From Pirellulaceae bacterium (lineage in GTDB: Bacteria > Planctomycetota > Planctomycetia > Pirellulales > Pirellulaceae), in contig JAKVBZ010000005.1 in assembly GCA_022448645.1 (NCBI GenBank), positions 66,685-130,684 on the forward strand: a DNA stretch of 64,000 nt. The letters run 5' to 3'. Numbering within the stretch: position 1 is the first letter of the stretch; every line of letters starts with the position of its first letter. The position numbers were made by a program, and so were the translations under genes. Below are positions 9,649-18,599 of the stretch, in pieces. The notes under the pieces were generated by a model. It saw only the letters and a program-made list of their open reading frames with translations. It had not been told where the DNA came from and did no database searches.

Positions 9649-12201
9649 ATGGCAAACGATTCCAAACGTCTCTTTGTCTGTCTCCTCACTCTGTTCTCTG
9701 GCTCTTTACATGTCTCGGGTGCAGAACTGGTCGCGCTGACCGCACAGAACTGGGACCAGTACGCACCTCGAGGCAAGGAAGTCGATTGCATCTGTGGTGA
9801 TCTAGTGCTGCGCAACGACCGCGTCACCGCGGTTGTTGCCCACCCCGTTGCTGGTCGAAACGCAAACTATCGCGTGCGCGAAGTGGGCGGCGGGTTGATC
9901 GACTTGACTGTCAACGGTGAACAGAGCGACCAGTTAACGGCATACTATCCTGGCGGTGGAAAGTATGCGCTGCGGTTCGCTGAGGCACGAGCGGACATCG
10001 GCACGAGTTCCAGAACGTCTGTCACGCAGACGGCAACAAACTTGACCTTGAGCGGTGAAGCTGTGGAGCTGGTGTGTCAACCCGTTTCAGCTGTAGGTTC
10101 GCCCTCACTCGTCGTCACGTATCGCCTCAAAGACAACGAGCCGTTCTTGCTCGTCACTTCAAGCTATCGCAACGACCTGGATAAGCCACTCGAAGTGGAA
10201 CTGATCGACCGCGTTTGTGCCGACCGAACGTTTGAGTATGGTCGCGAGTCGGCCACCAATCTTGCCTGGTGGTACGACCGCTGGTTTGGTCAGGCGTACG
10301 GAATCGTTGCCGAGCAACGTACCGTCGAGCAGGGTCCTCCCGAACGAAAGGTCGGTTCCATGGTGAGGTACTCCGACAATGGAAAATCCGCAGTGATGCT
10401 CGAGCCCGGAGAATCGATTGCTCTGGCGCGACGGATCTTTCCAGGCAAGAACCTGATTGACGTGCGTGCGAATGCCAATCAGCTGACCGGAGTCACAAAT
10501 CATCCGGTGTCTCTGAATGTCCAAGACTCGGACGGACCCGTCCCAGCGGCTGAGGTCAAGCTAACACTGGAAGACCAGTCCTACGCCTCGGGCAGGACCG
10601 ATAAGAATGGCCACCTTAAATTTGCGATCCCACCAGGGACGTACGCCATATCGGTCGAATCGCCAGCTCGCGGCAGCCAAACACTGGAAATTGACTCGCC
10701 GGTTGAACAGACAATTACTGTCGAGCTGCCTAACGCTGGATATGTCGCAGGTCGAATCACCGATACCGGTGGTCGACCCATCGCCTGTAAAGTCCAATTT
10801 CGTGGTGCGGAAGAGACCTCCGATCCCGATTTCGGCCCCGACAGCGGAGATCACGCCGTCAAAAACCTTTACTACACGGCTAACGGCAGCTTCCGCCAAG
10901 AGATAGCCCCCGGCACCTATGAAATCATCGTCAGCCACGGCCCCGAGTACGACGCGGTCTATGACCGTATCGAGGTAGTCCGCGGTCAAACGGTTTTGCT
11001 GGAAGCCACGATGGAGCGCACCGTCGACACTTCAGGGTGGGTCAGCACGGACTTTCATGGCCATAGCAGTCCGTCCGGGGACAACACCGCCAGCCAATTC
11101 GGACGCGTCTTGAACTTGTTGGCCGAGCATCTGGAGTTCGCACCTTGCACCGAGCACAATCGGCTTTCCAGCTACACGCCGCACCTGCAACGACTTGGCG
11201 CAGAACACTTGCTGGCGACCTGCGTCGGGATCGAACTTACTGGCAGTCCTGGCCGAGTCAATCACCAGAACGCGTTTCCGTTGATCCGCAAACCGCGGAC
11301 GCAGGATGGTGGTGGTCCGGCGGCGCACGAAGATCCGGTCGTGCAAATTGAACGGCTCGCCCTGTGGGACGCTGACAGTGACAAACTGGTTCAGGGCAAC
11401 CATCCAAACATCGCGCAGATCCTGGGCGATCGAGACCTCGACGGAGAAGCGGATCGTGGATTTGAACCGATGTTGGGATACATGGATGTGATCGAGGTTC
11501 ACCCACCCGGCGAGATTTTCAATCCCGCTGAACCCATTAACGCCAATCGGATCTTTCACTGGTTGCAACTGATTAATCTGGGCTACCGCGTACCTGGCGT
11601 CGTGAATACGGACGCACATTACAATTTCCATGGATCCGGATGGCTACGAAACTATGTCCAATCTCCAACGGACGACCCTGCCTTGATTAGAACAATGGAC
11701 ATCGTCCACGCTGCCGAGCGCGGGAACGTGATCATGACCAACGGCCCGTTCCTGGAAGTCAAGCTTACTGCTGATGGCCAAACCGTCACTGCGGGCGATG
11801 AAATTCAGGCGATCAAACGCAGTGCGACGTTAGCAGTCCGAGTGCAGTGTCCCAATTGGTTTGACGTGGATCGCGTGCAGCTATTCCTGAACGGGCGTCC
11901 TGTCGAAAAATACAACTTTCGTAGAAGGGTGCGCCCGAAGATGTTCAGCACCAACGTCATACGCTTCGAACAGCAGATCTCGCTGAACTTCGAAGAGGAC
12001 ACGCATGTCATTGTAGTGGCGATCGGGGAACATTCTTCGCTTGGACCGGTAATGGGACCCGACCATGAACAGGATCGACCGGTGGCGGTAAGCAATCCCA
12101 TCTTTGTCGATATCGTTGGCGACGGTTTTGAGCCCAACGGCGACCTACTCGGTGTGGACATACCACGTCTGCCCGCCCAGGTTCCGGAAGATCGAGATTG
12201 A
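9649..12201 (+). CDS. Secreted CehA/McbA-type metallohydrolase (PHP-like) with carboxypeptidase-regulatory-like domains
   Basis: 850 residues from ATG 9649. An upstream in-frame start at 9589 would only add a non-signal sequence. The signal peptide LFVCLLTLFSGSLHVSGA is followed by a beta-rich domain. Next come one or two carboxypeptidase-regulatory/Ig-like modules (about 290-460, e.g. LKFAIPPGTYAISVESP, GTYEIIVSHGP). The C-terminal half is a PHP-like metal-dependent domain: TDFHGHSSPSGDN near 467, CTEHNRLS, and NTDAHYNFHGSGW. CehA/McbA relatives hydrolyse esters or carbamates, but planctomycete members are uncharacterised. There is no clear SD. It is divergent from the GHL10-like gene at 8.1 kb and shares a spacer of about 220 bases with it. 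Confidence 0.85.
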   Translation: MANDSKRLFVCLLTLFSGSLHVSGAELVALTAQNWDQYAPRGKEVDCICGDLVLRNDRVTAVVAHPVAGRNANYRVREVGGGLIDLTVNGEQSDQLTAYYPGGGKYALRFAEARADIGTSSRTSVTQTATNLTLSGEAVELVCQPVSAVGSPSLVVTYRLKDNEPFLLVTSSYRNDLDKPLEVELIDRVCADRTFEYGRESATNLAWWYDRWFGQAYGIVAEQRTVEQGPPERKVGSMVRYSDNGKSAVMLEPGESIALARRIFPGKNLIDVRANANQLTGVTNHPVSLNVQDSDGPVPAAEVKLTLEDQSYASGRTDKNGHLKFAIPPGTYAISVESPARGSQTLEIDSPVEQTITVELPNAGYVAGRITDTGGRPIACKVQFRGAEETSDPDFGPDSGDHAVKNLYYTANGSFRQEIAPGTYEIIVSHGPEYDAVYDRIEVVRGQTVLLEATMERTVDTSGWVSTDFHGHSSPSGDNTASQFGRVLNLLAEHLEFAPCTEHNRLSSYTPHLQRLGAEHLLATCVGIELTGSPGRVNHQNAFPLIRKPRTQDGGGPAAHEDPVVQIERLALWDADSDKLVQGNHPNIAQILGDRDLDGEADRGFEPMLGYMDVIEVHPPGEIFNPAEPINANRIFHWLQLINLGYRVPGVVNTDAHYNFHGSGWLRNYVQSPTDDPALIRTMDIVHAAERGNVIMTNGPFLEVKLTADGQTVTAGDEIQAIKRSATLAVRVQCPNWFDVDRVQLFLNGRPVEKYNFRRRVRPKMFSTNVIRFEQQISLNFEEDTHVIVVAIGEHSSLGPVMGPDHEQDRPVAVSNPIFVDIVGDGFEPNGDLLGVDIPRLPAQVPEDRD

Positions 12202-12268
12202 GCGTTAAAGAGTGTCGGCCATTTGCCGCTTTGGCGGTAGCTTGCGGAGTACGCCTAATTGACAACGC

Positions 12269-12296
12269 ACTTCACCTCCCTCTGGGAAGGTGAAGT
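12269..12296. terminator. Hairpin between convergent genes
   Basis: ACTTCACCTCCC (12269-12280) pairs with GGGAAGGTGAAGT (12284-12296) with one bulged base and a 3-base loop. It sits between the CehA-like gene and the convergent lipoprotein gene. There is no T-run on either side, so it is probably a processing or stabilising structure or a factor-dependent terminator. Confidence 0.4.
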
Positions 12297-12345
12297 AGAC
12301 AAAGTAGATAGCATTGGAACTCTGACGACCGTGATCGCCAAATCG

Positions 12346-12369
12346 CCCGACCCTCGCGCGTTCGGCTCA
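12346..12369. repeat. Dispersed 24-bp intergenic repeat, copy 1
   Basis: The 24 bases here match 33466-33489 at 22 of 24 positions, ending in the shared GCGCGTTCGGCTCA. Both copies are intergenic. This suggests a small repeated element spread through the genome. Confidence 0.55.
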
Positions 12370-12390
12370 CGTTTTGAAACAGAGCTTGAA

Positions 12391-12810
12391 TTAATTCGCT
12401 GTCGTTAAGTCAAAGTCCATTTCCTGTTCTCCCTCGGCGATAACAGCGTGCAAAGGTGAAGTTGCCGGACTACGATAGGGTAGTGGAAAATTTGGATATT
12501 CCTTTTGAGGAGATGGCACCGGGTTGGAGAAGTCAAGCGGTGGCGCCGGAGGATGCACGGTGACGGTGTACTCGCCCACTGGGATCCGCGACGTATCGCC
12601 AAATTGCAGATCGTACACCCCGTCTGCACTGATCACCGACGATGCCACGGTGGACAAGCCATCCTGAGACGAGAACGAGATGGTACCCTCCGTCAGTGGA
12701 GTGCCCTCGTGTGTTATCCGGCCGGTGACTTTTCCGGTGGGTTCACCTGTGCCACCACAGCCATACATTGCTACCAGTATGACAGCTGGAAAAAAATTTT
12801 TGTGTAACAT
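12391..12810 (-). CDS. Transthyretin-like (carboxypeptidase-regulatory-like) lipoprotein
   Basis: 139 residues. The N-terminus is a lipoprotein signal (FFPAVILVAMYGCGG) with Cys near 18 as the lipidation site. The rest is a single beta-sandwich: GKVTGRITHEGTPL, TISFSSQDG, then GEYTVTVHPPAPP. This is the standard small planctomycete lipoprotein usually found beside DUF1559 genes. Here it lies between the CehA-like gene (convergent) and the LamG gene (divergent). The role is unknown, perhaps surface or periplasmic binding. Confidence 0.85.
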   Translation of the reverse strand: MLHKNFFPAVILVAMYGCGGTGEPTGKVTGRITHEGTPLTEGTISFSSQDGLSTVASSVISADGVYDLQFGDTSRIPVGEYTVTVHPPAPPLDFSNPVPSPQKEYPNFPLPYRSPATSPLHAVIAEGEQEMDFDLTTAN

Positions 12811-13082
12811 ATGTTTACCCTATGTGACGGAGCGACATCGTCTTATTGAGCCTTGACTTGGAAAGTAATGAAGGCCGACTAACGGAATGGCCGAATTGAC
12901 GAGCGAAACGTGATCGAACCAATAAGTTACCAGTCAATAGTAAATAAGCACCAACGTCTGGAATTCAACGTGTGGTTACAGACCGATGTAGGGGGTCGTT
13001 CGGAGCACCCAACAACGCTAAACTGCACACTTAAATATATCTCACTGGTCGTCCAAACAAAATCCTGTAGCGGAACTTTGAA

Positions 13083-14630
13083 ATGAAACATGCCGAAAGA
13101 ATTGCGCTGTTGACGTTCCTGATGCTCTTGATTGTACCTCACAGTGCTATCCATGCCGACGACGATGGAAGCTTGATCAAAGGACTAGTTGCTTACTGGC
13201 CACTGGACGGGAGTGCGGCCGAGGAGGTAAGCGGGTCGCCGCTGAATCCGAAACAAGTCCGAACCAATTTCGCGGACGGCATCGCGGGCAAGTCATTACA
13301 GAGTCGCGAAGGTAGCGATTTTCACGCCGGTTTGCACCTACGCTCGGCTGACCTGGAAGATCTCAGCAAGCTCCAAGCGTTTACGCTATCCACGTGGTAT
13401 CGCATCGATGCCCTCGGTGGATCTGGCGAAAAGAGCGCTTGCCGGCACAGCGCCGGCGCATTGGGGTGGTATAACCCGGATGACCATTCGCAATTCTATT
13501 TTACGACTCGCTACAAAATTCGCGGCAATGAGAGCGCACGACTGACATCGCTTCCCGCGAAAATAGGTGCGACTCAAGGATTCTGGCAGCATGTGGTCCA
13601 GCAAGTTGACGCAAACGGAAATCATCGTGTCTGGCATGCCTCCAGTGATTCATCGGGACATGGCGATGTTCCTGTCGCCAGCGATCAGCTGGACGAATTT
13701 GATCGCCTGGCGCTAACTGATGGCTTGGCCGAAAAGGACTCGATGTTTCTCGCTTTTTACGAGACCAAGGGGGACGGTAGCGCGGGCCGTGTGAGCGCCG
13801 ACGAAATCGCCATTTGGGATCGCGCTCTGGCGCCCGAGGAAATCAAGCGGTTGTTTCTGTTAGGTCGAGCTGGCCACGCCGTGACTGCAACGATTCCTTT
13901 AGAAGAGCTTCAACCTCCTGCGGTCACCGGACCCGTGGCAGCGCCACGTGACTTTGGTTGGCTGAGTCCATGGCAAACGTTGGATGGGCAAAACCCAGAC
14001 AATGCCAAATTACAGGTCCAGGTGAAATCAACTGGTCAAATGGCCATTGACGCGACGGGACTCATTATCATCGAACGCCGATTTCCAGGTGTCAGCTCGG
14101 GAATCTTGAAAGCCGAATTTCGCGTGCGCCCCAAAGATGTGAGCATTGAAGTCAACAATCCCACGGCCTCTGTCATGAAGACGTATTTGTGGGACAGCCG
14201 AAAGTCAGGCAGTTGGACCATGCGTTGGCATTTTCCCTGGGCCTGGCCCGCCATCGGCGGAAATACGGTACCACGCTTTTATGTGGTGGATGGTGGGGGA
14301 GGCAAACGCAAAGGGTTGGAATACACCGACATCCTGATTCAGTCCAACAAGTGGTATACGGTGGCGTCGGTGTTGGACTGCGACAATCATACGTGGGAGT
14401 TCTGGGTTGACGGTCAAAAGTTTGACCCCCACTTCAACGTGGGACGTTCACAAATGAAATGGTGGAAGACATCGGCCCAAGAAGTGGACACGATCCGTGT
14501 CAGCACCTGGGGAACCAATTGGATTGATGCGTTTCGCATCTACCATGACGACGAACTGATCGCCAGCACCGACTTTACTGCCCAGGAAGGTTACGTCACA
14601 GGTCGTTCTATCTTTGATTTTCACGAGTAA
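13083..14630 (+). CDS. Secreted LamG-domain protein with second C-terminal jelly-roll-like domain
   Basis: 515 residues: a signal peptide (1-25, LLTFLMLLIVPHSAIHA), then an N-terminal LamG domain (about 30-260) matching the PEP-CTERM LamG protein at 6.7 kb in several blocks (AYWPLDGS, STWYRIDALGGSGEKSA, FYETKGDGSAGRVSADE, IWDRAL). The second half (about 280-515) is another beta-rich region with WEFWVDGQKFDPHFN, which may be a second lectin-like sheet. There is no PEP-CTERM tail, so it is probably released or periplasmic. No SD is evident. Likely carbohydrate binding, by family. Confidence 0.85.
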   Translation: MKHAERIALLTFLMLLIVPHSAIHADDDGSLIKGLVAYWPLDGSAAEEVSGSPLNPKQVRTNFADGIAGKSLQSREGSDFHAGLHLRSADLEDLSKLQAFTLSTWYRIDALGGSGEKSACRHSAGALGWYNPDDHSQFYFTTRYKIRGNESARLTSLPAKIGATQGFWQHVVQQVDANGNHRVWHASSDSSGHGDVPVASDQLDEFDRLALTDGLAEKDSMFLAFYETKGDGSAGRVSADEIAIWDRALAPEEIKRLFLLGRAGHAVTATIPLEELQPPAVTGPVAAPRDFGWLSPWQTLDGQNPDNAKLQVQVKSTGQMAIDATGLIIIERRFPGVSSGILKAEFRVRPKDVSIEVNNPTASVMKTYLWDSRKSGSWTMRWHFPWAWPAIGGNTVPRFYVVDGGGGKRKGLEYTDILIQSNKWYTVASVLDCDNHTWEFWVDGQKFDPHFNVGRSQMKWWKTSAQEVDTIRVSTWGTNWIDAFRIYHDDELIASTDFTAQEGYVTGRSIFDFHE

Positions 14631-14669
14631 AAAGATAAACGGACCTAGTATTTCATGACATGTGAAATT

Positions 14670-14726
14670 GTAGGTTGAGCACTCCTGCCCGACCTTGAAC
14701 GAGACGGGTAAGAGTGCCAGTCCTAC
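14670..14726 (+). terminator. Long imperfect hairpin between LamG gene and PHP gene
   Basis: Three nested pairing blocks fold this spacer: GTAGG (14670-14674) with CCTAC (14722-14726), GCACTC (14679-14684) with GAGTGC (14712-14717), and CCCG (14688-14691) with CGGG (14705-14708). The compensated layout suggests a real RNA structure. There is no T-run. It ends 33 bases before the next start, so it may be a processing or attenuation element rather than a terminator. Confidence 0.35.
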
Positions 14727-14759
14727 CAACAAAACTGAGTGTCATTAGGTACTAGTGGC

Positions 14760-15710
14760 ATGAGCAAACACAACGACAACGAATTTCGCTGTCTGCTGGG
14801 CGGAGGCAACCTTCGTCTGCGGGGCAACTGCCATTGCCACTCGACTTATTCCGACGGCACTTATCCTCCTGAGGAAACGTTCGCGCGCTATCACGATGCC
14901 GGGTACGACTTTCTCTATTTGACAGAGCACTGCGACAAACTGACCTACGGGCGGTTTCCGGATTTTGACACTTTAGATTCAGAAGATTTTCGTGTATTGC
15001 CAGGGGTGGAGAATCGCAATGAGACGGTTCGATTTGGCCAATCGCGAGAGGCAATGCTGCTGGGACTCAACACACTGGAAATAGACCACTGGAGACCAGG
15101 GATCGGTCAGCAAACCACGATCGACGCGATTAACGAAGACGGAGGTCTGCCCATCCTGAGCTGCACTTACTGGGACGGACGCATCGCCGCCGACATGGTG
15201 AATCTGACAGGCCTGGCCGGGATCGAGATTTACAACGCGACTTGCCAGGGCGCGGTTGGCAAGGGTAACGCAATCTCGCACTTTGACGTATTGCTGGAGT
15301 CGGGAATGCGTCTGTACGGGCTGGCGGTGGATGATTGCCACTTGAACGATTGGCCCGATTTTGCACTCGCGTGGATCGTGGTCTGCGTCGAAGAGAAAAC
15401 ACCTGTCGCAATCCAGGACGCAATCCGGACAGGCCAGTTTTACTCGTCCTGCGGGCCGACTATCGAACCATGGACACTATCTGGTGAAACGCTCACGTTA
15501 CGCTGCTCCCCGGTAAAGATGATCGTCTGCAACGGCGTGGGACCGTACGGCCCCGCACTACACAGTCATGGCCACGGTGAGCTGATAGAGATGACACTGA
15601 ACGTGAGGGAGCATTGGCCCAACGATTCACCTTACGTGCGGTTCTCGTGCTGCGACGATCAGGGGCGCTGGGCATGGACCAATCCCCTCTGGCGCGACGA
15701 TTTCGTCTAA
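14760..15710 (+). CDS. PHP-domain phosphoesterase-like hydrolase
   Basis: 316 residues from ATG 14760 (a GTG seven codons upstream is possible). It has the PHP signature: GNCHCHSTYSDGTYPPEE with metal-binding His and Asp residues near 28-36, LTEHCDK near 60, and a later AVDDCH. No signal peptide is seen, so it is probably cytoplasmic. PHP proteins are trinuclear metal phosphoesterases such as histidinol phosphatase, 3',5'-bisphosphate nucleotidase or polymerase proofreading domains; the substrate cannot be read here. It follows the LamG gene on the same strand and precedes a small anchored protein. Confidence 0.85.
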   Translation: MSKHNDNEFRCLLGGGNLRLRGNCHCHSTYSDGTYPPEETFARYHDAGYDFLYLTEHCDKLTYGRFPDFDTLDSEDFRVLPGVENRNETVRFGQSREAMLLGLNTLEIDHWRPGIGQQTTIDAINEDGGLPILSCTYWDGRIAADMVNLTGLAGIEIYNATCQGAVGKGNAISHFDVLLESGMRLYGLAVDDCHLNDWPDFALAWIVVCVEEKTPVAIQDAIRTGQFYSSCGPTIEPWTLSGETLTLRCSPVKMIVCNGVGPYGPALHSHGHGELIEMTLNVREHWPNDSPYVRFSCCDDQGRWAWTNPLWRDDFV

Positions 15711-15757
15711 CTCGTTTCAAGAAACACTATTTCCTTGTATTAGCCTTAAGGACATTA

Positions 15758-16318
15758 ATGATGACCGTTGAACACTCTGACAATGCCGCGTTGCATCGCG
15801 ATACATCCTGCTTTCGAGATACCCGTGAACCGATTGGCCAGCGTCTCGATGGAATGGAGCTGCAAGTTCATCGACTGAAACGGGAACTGCGTCTGTATCG
15901 CCTCGGTTTCATCGCAGCGTTTGCGATCATTGGGCTCATCGTGGTCGGTGGCGCGGCTGGCCGGCAGGATTCTCTGGAAGAGGTCCGTGCCCAGCGTTTC
16001 GCAGTGGTGGATCAGAAAGGTCAAGTGAAAGCCTATTTCAGCCATTCGGGAACCTCGACGTCATTGCAGATCGGCGCGGACGGGCAGGGGATCCGCATGG
16101 AACACGGAGCACAAACCAACGCCTTACAGCTGATTACCCCCGCTTACACCGAAAAGGAAGTGGAAGGATTTCAGAGCAATTCTCTGACGCTGCACAATGA
16201 TCCTTACAACAGTGGCGTGCTGATCATTAATCCCGGCACCCGAGAAGACGAAAACAGCCGTGGCCGGGTCTGGCTGAGCACGCTTAAAGGTTACGAGCTA
16301 AGCCGGGAAATGTTTTGA
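15758..16318 (+). CDS. Single-pass anchored protein of unknown function
   Basis: 186 residues from ATG 15758, with AAGGA seven bases before. An N-terminal helical stretch (about 25-45) precedes one transmembrane helix at about 46-68 (LGFIAAFAIIGLIVVGGAAG). The exported part of about 115 residues has beta-type repeats (QRFAVVDQKGQVKAYF, LQIGADGQGIRMEHG). I do not recognise the family. It lies 47 bases after the PHP gene and may be cotranscribed with it. Confidence 0.65.
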   Translation: MMTVEHSDNAALHRDTSCFRDTREPIGQRLDGMELQVHRLKRELRLYRLGFIAAFAIIGLIVVGGAAGRQDSLEEVRAQRFAVVDQKGQVKAYFSHSGTSTSLQIGADGQGIRMEHGAQTNALQLITPAYTEKEVEGFQSNSLTLHNDPYNSGVLIINPGTREDENSRGRVWLSTLKGYELSREMF

Positions 16319-16404
16319 CGGTTCAGAAGCCATACAGATGTGCGCTTCGGTCTACCGTCAAGCTTTGTTTCAAGACCTAAGAGGACGGGTCTCCTGTCCC
16401 GTGT

Positions 16405-16816
16405 TCATCGACCAAAACCGGGACAGAAATGTGACACTGTTCTGGCCCCGATCCTTCGGCGTGGCCAGACGAGACTAAGAAATGTCGGCGCTAGCCAGCC
16501 GATGCCCGCAGGTTCCGGGACCACAAATTCGACTTCAGATAATAGCACGGCATTATCTCTTCGTTAGAATTCCGGAGGATACACTTGGAAAACCAATCTC
16601 GTTGGCTCCCGAAGACGCCATCTCCAAGGCCATGTCACCGTCGTGAGTGATTCCGCTTTGAGCTATGAAATCGTCGGTCGTTCCCTCACCGCCGGCATAC
16701 GTCCAGGTCGTGGTCCAACCCTGGTCGGCCAGACTCGGCGTCGGACGGCAGGTCGCGCACAGAACGAAAAAAAACAGATGTGATTTAGTAAGAAGCTCCA
16801 CTTTGGTTCTCCTCAT
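16405..16816 (-). pseudogene. Frameshifted, internally shortened PEP-CTERM protein gene
   Basis: An open frame starts at ATG 16816 with a signal peptide (FFFVLCATCRPTPSLA) and about 60 residues of secreted sequence, and stops at TAA 16555-16553. One frame over, the sequence continues through SEVEFVVPEPAG, a hydrophobic helix and WPRRR, a clear PEP-CTERM tail, ending at TGA 16407-16405. The switch must fall within the last few codons before 16553. The joined product would be far shorter than typical PEP-CTERM proteins, so an internal deletion is also likely. It sits at the 3' end of the hydrolase operon, 59 bases after the amidohydrolase gene. Confidence 0.65.
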
Positions 16817-16875
16817 TCTCCTACTGGCAGGATACTGTAGTCGGTGAAGAACCTCAACTTTTGCGATCAAATAGT

Positions 16876-17667
16876 TCAAGTCACACCGAGCAACTTTTGC
16901 GCATTTTCGCGGAGGATCATTCGCTTCGCTTCCTCGGAGATTACGGCGCTATCGATTCGCGCCCGCTGCATGGCGACGGAATAAATAGGGGTATCCGACC
17001 CAAACAGGATGCGATCGGCACCGATTTCCTGGACAGCCCACTCTACTAACCCAGGTACGATGGACCGGGCGCTCGACGTATCCACGTAGACGTTGCCGTG
17101 GCGACAGTCCTGAATGGCCCGTACCTGCAACGTCGGTTCCCCGCCGGCCGCGCCGCCGTTGCCGAGGTGAGCCAGGATCAACTGCACGTTGGCGTGAGCG
17201 TTGGCAAACTCGACAAAGTCCTGCGGCCAGCTATGAGGGTCTCCGCTGTGGGTCAGCACGATCGCGTTGTGCTTTGCCGCCAATTCGAACAAGGCGGCAC
17301 CGTGTTGGCGAATGGGATAGACATGTTCTTCGGGGTGGATTTTGATGCCCACGCATTGTGGCTGGGCGAGCATCTCGTCAACCTGCCGAAATGTGTCCGG
17401 TTGGAGCGGATTGGCAATCACCCATTGCAACAAGCCTTCGGTCTCCGCAGTGACGCGCGCCCCCTCGATATTTCCGGCGACCGTATCGGCTTGACCACGT
17501 GGCATCAGCCCAGAAAAAGGAGAGACAACCGTGGTCGTGACATTCACCTCCTTTGCCCGCTTGGCCACTGCAACGCCATCTGCAGACATCCAATCACAGA
17601 TCAGCGGTGGAGCATCAGGGCGGTACCAGGTACCGTAATGTGCGTGTACATCAATCGCTTCGATCAT
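16876..17667 (-). CDS. Amidohydrolase family 2 protein
   Basis: 263 residues of the amidohydrolase-2 TIM-barrel superfamily. Metal-site motifs are visible: DVHAHYG at residues 6-12, VGIKIHPE mid-barrel, VLTHSGD, LAHLG, and FGSDTPIYS near the C-terminus. Relatives are decarboxylases or C-C/C-O hydrolases on small carboxylated or aromatic compounds, or lactonases. There is no signal peptide, so it is cytoplasmic. AAGGGA precedes the ATG. It is 29 bases after the isochorismatase-like gene in the same minus-strand operon, suggesting it acts on a product of the secreted hydrolases. Confidence 0.88.
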   Translation of the reverse strand: MIEAIDVHAHYGTWYRPDAPPLICDWMSADGVAVAKRAKEVNVTTTVVSPFSGLMPRGQADTVAGNIEGARVTAETEGLLQWVIANPLQPDTFRQVDEMLAQPQCVGIKIHPEEHVYPIRQHGAALFELAAKHNAIVLTHSGDPHSWPQDFVEFANAHANVQLILAHLGNGGAAGGEPTLQVRAIQDCRHGNVYVDTSSARSIVPGLVEWAVQEIGADRILFGSDTPIYSVAMQRARIDSAVISEEAKRMILRENAQKLLGVT

Positions 17668-17696
17668 CCGATTTCCCTTGGAAGCAAGTAGCCGTG

Positions 17697-18587
17697 TTAT
17701 TTTTTCGAACTGCGCCCACGGTGTAACTTGCAGGCGCGAATGAAGTCATCGGTCAACGCCGAATATCCAAATCGCAGCTCCACCTGATCGACCACCGCCT
17801 TGGCATTGAGCTGCCGGTCGACCGTTTCGCTGTGCTCGATGGCGGCGGTAGCATCGCGGAGCAGGATACAGCCGTAGCCACGGGCCGCCATGTCCCGCAG
17901 CGCACCGGGCCGATCCATTAAACACCAGTTGGCGGCAAAGCCGCAGTAAACAAGCACGTAAACTCCCCGGTCCTTCAACAAACGGTGCATTTGTTCGCCG
18001 GTCGCCACGACAAGATCGGTATCGTCGGGTTTCACCGCGTCTGCTATGTCCATGACTTGCTTCACACGGGCGTAGGCGGCCAGCCAATGGTTGTCTCGAG
18101 TACGGTCAAGGCGCTGCTGATTCCAGTCACGAACGAAATCTTCGGGTGGCCACTCCCTCCGTCTCTCTGCTCGTCCGAAGATTTCAGCGTTGTCAGACGC
18201 AACTTCCAGGTCGTCGGGATTCAAAGTGGCCTGGCATTGCAAGTATCGTCGTGCGATCGCCTCACTTGGTAAATGCACGACAGTCAACCCCGCATCTCGG
18301 GCGGCGTCCAACGCCGGTTTGATCTTGTCGAGCGTGATCTCGTTCGCACGGGCGGGAAAGCTCTTTCCGCCATTGTATTCACCAAAAAAACCAACCTCGG
18401 GAATGAGCGGCCGTTGGCCAAATCCGAGGTTCCAAACATCGACGAGCACCAAAGCCACGCATTTTGGTTCTAAATCGAACGGAACCTGCTCGTGCTGAAA
18501 ATTAGCTTCAGTGAAGTCGTCGCCTTCGGCGTACGCCCGGATATACTGCAGCTTTAGCGGGATTGATGCGTCACGCGAGGCTTCCAT
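17697..18587 (-). CDS. Isochorismatase-like cysteine hydrolase
   Basis: 296 residues. The isochorismatase-like fold is shown by ALVLVDVWN (catalytic Asp near 50), DAGLTVVHLPSE, and YCGFAANWCLM with the nucleophilic Cys near 218 (VLVYCGFAANWCL). The family hydrolyses small amides, isochorismate or nicotinamide. No signal peptide. The gene is 12 bases after a GHL10-like gene and 29 before the amidohydrolase, so the two cytoplasmic hydrolases probably work in sequence on one compound. No clear SD. Confidence 0.87.
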   Translation of the reverse strand: MEASRDASIPLKLQYIRAYAEGDDFTEANFQHEQVPFDLEPKCVALVLVDVWNLGFGQRPLIPEVGFFGEYNGGKSFPARANEITLDKIKPALDAARDAGLTVVHLPSEAIARRYLQCQATLNPDDLEVASDNAEIFGRAERRREWPPEDFVRDWNQQRLDRTRDNHWLAAYARVKQVMDIADAVKPDDTDLVVATGEQMHRLLKDRGVYVLVYCGFAANWCLMDRPGALRDMAARGYGCILLRDATAAIEHSETVDRQLNAKAVVDQVELRFGYSALTDDFIRACKLHRGRSSKK

Positions 18588-18599
18588 AGTTGGGTCTTT

